64,000 nt of DNA from CAZWAP01 sp964632005 (GTDB lineage: Bacteria > Planctomycetota > Phycisphaerae > Sedimentisphaerales > Anaerobacaceae), in NCBI GenBank assembly GCA_964632005.1, contig CAZWAP010000006.1, forward strand, positions 1-64,000, written 5' to 3'. The notes below the pieces were generated by a model that did no database searches, had not been told where the DNA came from, and saw only the letters and a list, made by a program, of their open reading frames with translations. Position 1 is the first letter of the stretch, and each line of letters opens with the position of its first letter. Of this stretch, positions 51,026-57,365 are shown one piece after another. Made by a program: the position numbers and the translations under genes.

Positions 51026-52501
51026 CTACTTCGCCTTGCCTGTCCAGATTTTCGCCAGCAGCCGGCAGGTATCCGGGTCGTACTGCCGCAGCTCAAACTG
51101 GAGAAACGGAAAGTAGTCATTGACGCCGTAGTAAGACTCGGTCATCTCGGCGAAGAATTCGACCGGTCCTTTCAATGCCGGGTGAGGAACACGCTTGCCG
51201 TCAAATCGCAGAACCGAGTCATATCTGCCGCCCTCGACGGCCCGATCCCGGGCCCGCCTGATTTGCTCGCGGTCCGCATCCGCCAGCCGGTCGTAGTACG
51301 CCCGTGCCAGCTGATTCAGTATCGCAAATTGCTGGAGGTTCTGCCATCGACGGAACCTTGCGGCATTGCCGATCTCGACGGCGTGAAGTTTGTCGGGGTT
51401 TTCGTTGCGCGCCTTGATCGCTTCTGCGCTGGCGTGGTAGGTCATATACGGCACGGTTTCGCTGCGGCGTTCCAGCCAGATGGGAACCTCCTGCAGCTTC
51501 TCGAGGGCCTTGTCGGGCATATAACGCTTCACCAGGTGCAACTTATACCGCAGGAGCCTGCAAAGGTGGTCTCCATAGGCTTTTTCCCGAACAAGTTCGG
51601 GGCAAACGTAAACGGTCCAGCCCTCAATGTGCCGTTTGTCGTAGTCGGCGGTCGGCACAAACGACCCCGTATTTTTGCATCTGCCGGGCCTCTCTGCCTG
51701 TGAGCGGATGAATTTCACCAGCGAGCGAACGAGCCGCCGTTGCCTTTTTGCGTCCACGCCCCAGAGGTCCTCCAGCAGCGCGTATCCACAGGGGTCGTGC
51801 TCCTTCAATTCGGGGCGGACGAAGGGATAGAAATCGTTCGTGCCGAAATAGGCCTCCGAATTCTCGGCGAAATACTCCATCTTGTTCGACATCGCGTAGT
51901 GCCTTGTACCGGTCGAGTAACGGCAGAGCACCGATTCATAGGCTCCGCTTTTCCGGGCGTGCTCATAGGCTGACTGCAGCCGTGCATTGCCGTAGTGTTT
52001 GCCCTGTCCCAGGTAGAGGTAGTCGTAACCGTGGGCCAGCTCGTGCAAGACGACCCAGGGCTGGTGCAGGGTGCCACGGCAGAAATCCCTGGACCTGCAA
52101 TTGCTCACAAGCGAAGTCAGTCCGTCCGGCGAGGCGTATCCCCTGTCCAGCAGCCATTTGTAGCTGGGATGGAACGACAGGCCCGGGCCGGAGTCGTATT
52201 CCATCCAGATAGGCACTCGCTGCTGCATAATTGCCACCGCCGGCGCCGGTACAACCAGGCGGACCTGGTAGAGCTGGTTGTGCAAATGGTCAATTGCGGC
52301 ATCCATCTGGCGGCGGTGCTCGGCCAGATCCTGCTTGTTGATATAGACGATCCAGCCTTCGATGTTGCGTATTTCAAACTTGTCCTTGGGGGCCGGCTGA
52401 ACCGCCCGGGATTTGTTCTGCTCGGCTGCCACGATGATGCCCGCCGGGCCGATCGCAATCAAGGCGAACCAGGTTGTCACTGTTAGATAACGGAGTTTCA
52501 T
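51026..52501 (-). CDS. Tandem-duplicated zincin-like secreted protein (second copy metal-free)
   Basis: 491 residues from ATG 52501 (GAGGACAGTAACG upstream; ATG 52516 is the alternative). Signal peptide TWFALIAIGPAGIIVAA. The chain is two homologous halves: copy 1 about 43-245 and copy 2 about 288-485, both beginning IEGW-x-VY and sharing VPIW-E and, at the end, YFAENSEAYFGTNDFYPF versus FFAEMTESYYGVNDYFPF. Copy 1 has VVLHELAHGYD (HExxH, His153/Glu154/His157) plus the later acidic FAE-x-x-E block, so it looks like an active gluzincin-type peptidase. In copy 2 the same place reads AILNQLARAYYD (Asn396, Gln397, Arg400), so the zinc ligands and the base are gone. Related to planctomycete putative metallopeptidases without a known substrate. 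Confidence 0.85.
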   Translation of the reverse strand: MKLRYLTVTTWFALIAIGPAGIIVAAEQNKSRAVQPAPKDKFEIRNIEGWIVYINKQDLAEHRRQMDAAIDHLHNQLYQVRLVVPAPAVAIMQQRVPIWMEYDSGPGLSFHPSYKWLLDRGYASPDGLTSLVSNCRSRDFCRGTLHQPWVVLHELAHGYDYLYLGQGKHYGNARLQSAYEHARKSGAYESVLCRYSTGTRHYAMSNKMEYFAENSEAYFGTNDFYPFVRPELKEHDPCGYALLEDLWGVDAKRQRRLVRSLVKFIRSQAERPGRCKNTGSFVPTADYDKRHIEGWTVYVCPELVREKAYGDHLCRLLRYKLHLVKRYMPDKALEKLQEVPIWLERRSETVPYMTYHASAEAIKARNENPDKLHAVEIGNAARFRRWQNLQQFAILNQLARAYYDRLADADREQIRRARDRAVEGGRYDSVLRFDGKRVPHPALKGPVEFFAEMTESYYGVNDYFPFLQFELRQYDPDTCRLLAKIWTGKAK

Positions 52502-52817
52502 CGTTACTGTCCTCATAATGTCCGTCCATTTTACCAGGGTGACGGGGTAGGTGAAAGCAAAAGTCGCGGCTGGCACTTGGGCTTGGGCCCAGGACGCCAC
52601 CGGTCATAGTGTCCACAAGGTTGATCGCCGGCTGGCCGGATGTACCAGGTCAAGGGCACGGCCGCCCGGTATGGAGAAGAGATACGAACGAATGCTCAAA
52701 CAGGACGTAGTAAAGCAATTTAGCGTTCACGGCGAGTCAATAGTAGCGTATAATCCGCTACCGGTGGCAAGCCGGCAGAGTCTGGGCACGGATGCGGCGA
52801 TTTGCGATCTATCAATT
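52502..52817. other. Divergent region between the zincin gene and the phosphatase gene
   Basis: 316 bp containing the phosphatase promoter at 52726-52754. The frame of the phosphatase is open back to 52551, with ATG codons at 52671 and 52692, but these are upstream of the promoter. On the zincin side a minus-strand TAAAAT near 52537 could be a -10 box, with no good -35. No RNA gene recognised. Confidence 0.5.
52726..52754 (+). promoter_or_regulatory. Promoter for phosphatase-cmk-plsC operon
   Basis: TTCACG (52726-52731), exactly 17 bp, perfect TATAAT (52749-52754). Start near 52761, so ATG 52818 with a leader of about 57 nt is the first usable start codon. Confidence 0.65.
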
Positions 52818-54116
52818 ATGGCACAGAAGTCGAAGCGACAACTGGAACGAGACGAGCAGATCTACCAGCTTACCACGCTTGTAGCCGGCGAGTTTTCGCT
52901 TCAAGAGGTGCTCGACAGGCTGGCCGAGGCGGCGGTGAAGGTAACCGGCGTCAAGGCCTGCTCGATTCGATTGCTGGACGAGGAAAGCGGCGATCTGAAG
53001 ATGCGTAGCACCTACGGTCTGAGCGACGAGTATCGGAATAAAGGCGCGGTTACCAGGAGCGATCCGGTCATTGAGGCGGCGTTTGCCGGCGAGGCCGTGG
53101 TGCTCGACGATATGCGGGTTGACGACCGGGTGCAGTATAAAGAGGCGACGATCAAGGAGGGGCTTGTCAGCCAGCTTACGGTTGCGATGCAGTTCAGGGG
53201 CAAACCTATCGGTGTGCTTCGCCTTTACAGCCCGAGGCCCAAGCGGTTTGACGAGGATGATATCAGCATGGCCCGGGCCGTGGCCTCCCAGTGCGCGGTG
53301 GCGATAACGAACGCCAGGCTCTATGCCGAGGCCATCGAGGGCACGCGGATAGCAGAGCAGATGCGGCTTGCAGGTATAATCCAGCGAAGGATGATCCCCG
53401 AGAAGCCGCCGCAGGTGCCGGGCCTGGACGTAGCGGCCATTTACATCCCCTGCTTCGATGTGGGCGGCGATTTTTACGATTTTCTGGAGGTTGGCGCGAA
53501 CAGCATAGTCGTGGCGATCTCAGACGTTATGGGCAAGGGTATCCCCGCTGCACTGATGATGAGCTGTTTCCGCGGGTCCGTGCGGGCGTACGCGGACATC
53601 CACAGCAGCGGCGAAGCGATACGACAGATCATTCACAGACTGAACAAGACGGTGTACAAGGAGTGTGATGAGGGACAATTCGTTACCTTGTTCTACGCAA
53701 TCATAAACGTAAAGGATATGACGATCACCTACTGCAGTTGCGGCCACGAGCCGACTCTGCTGGTCAGAGACGGGCAGGTGACGGACCTCGATAAAGGGGG
53801 CCTTGTGCTTGGGGTCGATCCGGACGCCGAGTTTGAAATCGAGACGGTGGGGCTCCAAGACGGTGACTGCCTGTTGTTCTATACGGATGGACTGATCGAC
53901 GCATCCAACTTCGACGGGGAGCTGTGGGGCAGAGAGCGTCTGCTGGCCGTAGCGAAGAAGTTTTCGAAGGGCTCTGCAAAGCAGATGGTCGAGACCATAC
54001 TCCAGTATCGCCGGCGGTTTGTCGGGCTTGCAAGACAGATCGACGATACGAGCATTGTTGCGGTGAAGGTAGACCGGACGGCCGGCCCGGGCGCTCCCCC
54101 CGGTACGGGTTCTTAG
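52818..54116 (+). CDS. GAF-domain PP2C-type (SpoIIE/RsbU-like) serine phosphatase
   Basis: 432 residues from ATG 52818, the first start after the promoter; earlier in-frame ATGs lie upstream of it. The N-terminal GAF domain (ITTLVAGEFSLQ-like helix, then ACSIRLLDEESGDLKMRSTY, ending GVLRLYSPRPKRF) is followed by a PPM/SpoIIE catalytic domain with metal-binding Asp residues: DVGGDFYDFLE, ISDVMGKGIPAALMMSCFRG, CSCGHEPTLLV, GGLVLGVDPDAEF and FYTDGLIDASN. These enzymes dephosphorylate anti-sigma-factor antagonists in partner-switching pathways; no anti-sigma gene is nearby. It is three bases ahead of cmk and shares its transcript, an unusual link of signalling with nucleotide and lipid genes. Confidence 0.93.
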   Translation: MAQKSKRQLERDEQIYQLTTLVAGEFSLQEVLDRLAEAAVKVTGVKACSIRLLDEESGDLKMRSTYGLSDEYRNKGAVTRSDPVIEAAFAGEAVVLDDMRVDDRVQYKEATIKEGLVSQLTVAMQFRGKPIGVLRLYSPRPKRFDEDDISMARAVASQCAVAITNARLYAEAIEGTRIAEQMRLAGIIQRRMIPEKPPQVPGLDVAAIYIPCFDVGGDFYDFLEVGANSIVVAISDVMGKGIPAALMMSCFRGSVRAYADIHSSGEAIRQIIHRLNKTVYKECDEGQFVTLFYAIINVKDMTITYCSCGHEPTLLVRDGQVTDLDKGGLVLGVDPDAEFEIETVGLQDGDCLLFYTDGLIDASNFDGELWGRERLLAVAKKFSKGSAKQMVETILQYRRRFVGLARQIDDTSIVAVKVDRTAGPGAPPGTGS

Positions 54117-54119
54117 CAG

Positions 54120-54803
54120 ATGGCGAAGCTTGTAGTGACGATTGACGGGCCGGCGGCCAGCGGCAAGAGCACGGTGGCCCGTTCGCTGGCCGAGCGGCTC
54201 AATGCGAGCTTTCTGGATACCGGCGCAATGTACAGGGCGGTAACACTGGCGGCGATGCGAAGGGGAGTCGATCTGGCCAGCGAAGAGCAAATCCTGCACG
54301 TAATAGAGAATACCCGCTTCAACTTTGCCGAGCAGGCCGGCAGCCTTAAGGCGTACGTTGACGGTCTCGAAGTTACCGGGCAAATCCGCAGCCCGGAGGT
54401 GACCCGAAATGCCAGGTATGTAGCCTCGGCGCCGAAGGTAAGGCAGAAGCTGGTGGAAATGCAGAGGCGATTTGCGGAAGCGACAGAGAAGGTAGTTACC
54501 GAGGGACGCGACCAGGGCACGGTGGTGTTCCCGGAAGCGGATGTAAAGTTCTATCTGACGGCCGAGCCGCTTGTCAGGGCAAAGAGACGGCAGGCGGAAC
54601 TGGAAGCAGCGGGCACAAAGCGGCAGCTCGAACAGGTCTACAGGGCCATACAGGATCGCGATGTCAGCGACGAGGGTCGGGCGGTTGGGCCATTGAGACC
54701 GGCCGACGATGCCATCACGGTCGACACGACCGAGCTGAGTATCGAAGAGGTTGTCGATAAGCTCCTGGCATACATCGAAGAAAGATGTTCAAAGAGAAGC
54801 TAA
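54120..54803 (+). CDS. cmk: Cytidylate kinase
   Basis: 227 residues, ATG 54120. Phosphorylates CMP and dCMP to the diphosphates with ATP. P-loop VTIDGPAASGKSTVARSLAE; LNASFLDTGAMYRAVTLAA is the CMP-binding NMP-bind pattern with DTGAMYR; EGRDQGTVVFPEADVKFYLT gives the Arg-x-x-Gly-T-x-VFP signature, and the LID-like RDVSDEGRAVGPLRPADDAI ends the domain. Complete and of normal length. It starts three bases after the phosphatase stop and overlaps plsC by 19 bp, so all three are translationally coupled. Confidence 0.97.
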   Translation: MAKLVVTIDGPAASGKSTVARSLAERLNASFLDTGAMYRAVTLAAMRRGVDLASEEQILHVIENTRFNFAEQAGSLKAYVDGLEVTGQIRSPEVTRNARYVASAPKVRQKLVEMQRRFAEATEKVVTEGRDQGTVVFPEADVKFYLTAEPLVRAKRRQAELEAAGTKRQLEQVYRAIQDRDVSDEGRAVGPLRPADDAITVDTTELSIEEVVDKLLAYIEERCSKRS

Positions 54804-55438
54804 AAGCTGCGTGGTATCGAGTCGCGCGGGCATTGCTGCGCATAATCTGTGTTGTGTTTTTCCGGCTCCGCGTTTTCGGGGCGGAAAATGTCCCGAAAAG
54901 AGGTCCGTTCATACTGGCCTGCAACCATCAGAGCTATCTCGACCCGATATTGTGTGGGGTGCGGTTGAAAAGGCGGCTATGGTTTCTTGCCCGCGAGTCA
55001 CTGTTTGGCAATTGGTTTTTTCGACGGCTGATCTGTTCACTCGGCGCGCTGCCGCTGAAACCCGGCCGGGCCGACGTGCACGCCTTCAGAACGGTGTTGG
55101 CCCTGCTGAAGGAAGGCAAAGGGATATGCCTTTTCCCGGAAGGTACCCGCACGAGCGACGGGAGGATCGCGATGCTTAAGCCCGGGCTGGGCCTGTTGTG
55201 CCGCCGCGGTAATGCGGTGATTGTCCCGGCGGTCATCGACGGGGCCTTCGAGTGCTGGCCGCGGGATAAGAAGATGTTCTCGTTCGGGCCAATCCGGGTG
55301 GCGTACGGCGAGCCTATCAGAGCTGAGCAGGCCCTCGAGGTAGGCGACGAGGAGTTCGCCGAGCTGCTGACCGAGACGCTCCGGCGGATGCAGAACGAGC
55401 TGCGGACCAAAGTCGGCAAGGAGCCTTTTTCCTACTAA
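54785..55438 (+). CDS. plsC: 1-acyl-sn-glycerol-3-phosphate acyltransferase
   Basis: 217 residues, ATG 54785 after GAAGAAAG, overlapping the end of cmk. Acylates lysophosphatidic acid to phosphatidic acid at the membrane. The four acyltransferase blocks are present: block I CNHQSYLDPILCGV with the His-x4-Asp catalytic pair, block II around VRLKRRLWFLARESLFGNWF, block III FPEGTRTSDGRIAMLKPGLG and block IV VIVPAVIDGAFECW. An N-terminal hydrophobic helix (LLRIICVVFFRLRVF) serves as a membrane anchor. Last gene of the phosphatase-cmk-plsC unit; a hairpin follows the stop. Confidence 0.95.
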   Translation: MFKEKLKAAWYRVARALLRIICVVFFRLRVFGAENVPKRGPFILACNHQSYLDPILCGVRLKRRLWFLARESLFGNWFFRRLICSLGALPLKPGRADVHAFRTVLALLKEGKGICLFPEGTRTSDGRIAMLKPGLGLLCRRGNAVIVPAVIDGAFECWPRDKKMFSFGPIRVAYGEPIRAEQALEVGDEEFAELLTETLRRMQNELRTKVGKEPFSY

Positions 55439-55446
55439 GTTCCGGG

Positions 55447-55467
55447 GCCCTGGCCGAGCTCCAGGGC
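55447..55467 (+). terminator. Hairpin after plsC
   Basis: GCCCTGG (55447-55453), 7-nt loop, CCAGGGC (55461-55467), nine bases past the plsC stop. A loose T-rich stretch (GGGCTTTATTT) begins about ten bases later, so the stem is good but the tail poor. Confidence 0.45.
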
Positions 55468-55764
55468 TCAAGTGGGCTTTATTTGCGCTATTCCCAGCTG
55501 CGAGGCTGCCTGGCGGCAAGAAGCACGGCCATCGAAGCCACGAGGCGCACTGGCGTTGCAAAGTCCTACGCTCGGATGCTGCCATTTGGCGTAAGCCGCC
55601 AGCCCCCTTATATAAGCAGCCCTGAATTTATAATAAGCACATCTAATCATCGGTGGGGATTTTCTGCAAAAGCCCAAAAAATTGTTCGCCCGTAAGTCCT
55701 TGTCAAAACAGAAGTTGGATCCTGGGTGTGGTCGATTTGCGCTTGCGGCCGCCCTTTTGGACGG

Positions 55765-55793
55765 TTGACCGAGTGAGGCTGATCGGCTACAAT
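55765..55793 (+). promoter_or_regulatory. Promoter immediately before folC
   Basis: TTGACC (55765-55770), 17-bp spacer, TACAAT (55788-55793). The expected start near 55800 leaves about six bases before ATG 55806. Confidence 0.65.
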
Positions 55794-55805
55794 AAATGGT
55801 TCTGG

Positions 55806-57242
55806 ATGGTAAAGCAGAATAAGACAGCCGGAAAGAAACGAACAAGAAAAACCTCCTCCTCCAAGGTCGCCAGAGTCAAGGCCAAAAAGGCCTTCAGGAG
55901 CTACAAAGAGGCCATAGAGTACCTTTTTGCGCGGACCGACTACGAAAAACAGGAGCGTCTCAGGTACAATACGGACACGTTCAACCTCACGAGGATGGAG
56001 AAGCTCCTGTCGCTGCTGGGCAATCCCCACAGAAAAATCCCTACAGCCCATATAGCCGGCACAAAAGGCAAAGGTTCCACTGCCGCGATGCTGGCGAAGA
56101 TGCTCGAGGCAAACGACTACAAGGTGGGTCTGTACACCTCTCCGCACCTGGTGGACCTGCGTGAGCGGATCGTGGTCAATTCCAAAATGATCAGCGAGAA
56201 GGAGATGCACGGGCTGCTCAACCGTGTTCATGGGCCTGTGGAGAAAATGTCGAAGACGGATTCGCCGACGTTTTTCGAGATTCTGACGGCCCTTGCGTTT
56301 CTGCATTTTGCGGATATGCAGGTCGATATCGGGGTTATTGAGGCCGGCTTGGGCGGCAGGCTGGACAGCACGAACGTCATAAAACCGAAAGTGGTGGGCA
56401 TAACGAGCCTCAGCATCGACCATCAGCATCTGCTCGGCCAGACAATCGACAGCATCGCCAAGGAAAAGGCGGGCGTTTTCAAGGCGGGCGTGCCCGTGGT
56501 CACCGTTCAGCAGGAACCGACGGCGATGCGGGTGCTAAAATCGGCGGCTGAGGCGGCCCAGGCCCCCCTGAGTGTGACGGGGGGCGACATCGATTTCTCG
56601 CATCGATTTGAGACCTCCCGCGAGGAAGGCCCGCACACGAGGGTATGCCTGACGACCCCGACCAGCAAGTTCGAGCACCTCCGCGTCCCCCTGCACGGTA
56701 TGCACCAGGCGATAAACTGCGGCCTGGCCCTTGCCATGCTGGACAAACTCAAGACGAGCGGCTACGAGATAGACAACGAGAAGGTCTCACAGGGTCTGGG
56801 CAAGGTCTCTCTGCCAGGTCGGATGGAGATGATCTGCGAAGACCCCAGGATAATGATCGATGCGGCCCATAATGCCGCGAGCATTCAAGCCTTGGTTCAC
56901 GCGGTCGGCCAGAACATCCCCTACGATTCGATGGTGGTCATTTTCGGCTGCAACACCGACAAAGACGTCAGGGGGATGCTCTACAACCTTCAGTTTGGGG
57001 CCGACAAGGTAGTCTTCACTCGCAGCAACTCGCCCAAGGCTATGTCCCCACAGGCTCTGGCGGAGATGTACACCGAGATGTGTGGAAAGATGTGCCAGAC
57101 CGCGCTGAGCCTGGGCGAGGCGCTTCGGCTGGCCCGCAGCGCGGTCAGCAAGGAAGACCTTATCCTGATCACGGGCAGCTTCTACCTGATCGGCCAGGCC
57201 AAGCTGCGGTTCCAGCCGGGGGCAGCACTGGTTAACAGCTGA
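55806..57242 (+). CDS. folC: Bifunctional folylpolyglutamate synthase/dihydrofolate synthase
   Basis: 478 residues from ATG 55806, the first ATG after the promoter; the frame is open to 55653 but those codons precede transcription. An N-terminal Lys/Arg/Ser-rich extension of about 30 residues precedes the domain. Mur-ligase-like ATPase landmarks: HIAGTKGKGSTAAMLAKMLE (P-loop), GLYTSPHLVDLRERIVVNSK, GVIEAGLGGRLDSTNVIKP, TSLSIDHQHLLGQTIDSIA, MIDAAHNAASIQALV and the C-terminal VIFGCNTDKDVRGML. Adds glutamates to folates and makes dihydrofolate from dihydropteroate, downstream of folP, which lies 16 kb away. Ends 123 bp before the large secreted gene. Confidence 0.95.
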   Translation: MVKQNKTAGKKRTRKTSSSKVARVKAKKAFRSYKEAIEYLFARTDYEKQERLRYNTDTFNLTRMEKLLSLLGNPHRKIPTAHIAGTKGKGSTAAMLAKMLEANDYKVGLYTSPHLVDLRERIVVNSKMISEKEMHGLLNRVHGPVEKMSKTDSPTFFEILTALAFLHFADMQVDIGVIEAGLGGRLDSTNVIKPKVVGITSLSIDHQHLLGQTIDSIAKEKAGVFKAGVPVVTVQQEPTAMRVLKSAAEAAQAPLSVTGGDIDFSHRFETSREEGPHTRVCLTTPTSKFEHLRVPLHGMHQAINCGLALAMLDKLKTSGYEIDNEKVSQGLGKVSLPGRMEMICEDPRIMIDAAHNAASIQALVHAVGQNIPYDSMVVIFGCNTDKDVRGMLYNLQFGADKVVFTRSNSPKAMSPQALAEMYTEMCGKMCQTALSLGEALRLARSAVSKEDLILITGSFYLIGQAKLRFQPGAALVNS

Positions 57243-57365
57243 TCCTCTGGAGTTTCCGGCGAGTTGCGCTTCAGCGTGTGGCCTATCACGGAAAGCATCG
57301 GCTGGCCAATCTCGGCGTTACCCGGCCGAGGAGGTGGGCTTTTCTCAGGAACCCGGAGGATTGTT

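Larger units (their letters stand above)
55439..55805. other. Intergenic region between plsC and folC
   Basis: 367 bp holding a hairpin at 55447-55467 just after plsC and the folC promoter at 55765-55793, which ends 12 bp before the folC start. The folC frame is open through most of this stretch but begins upstream of the promoter, so those extra codons are not credited. No RNA gene or repeat is recognised. Confidence 0.5.
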
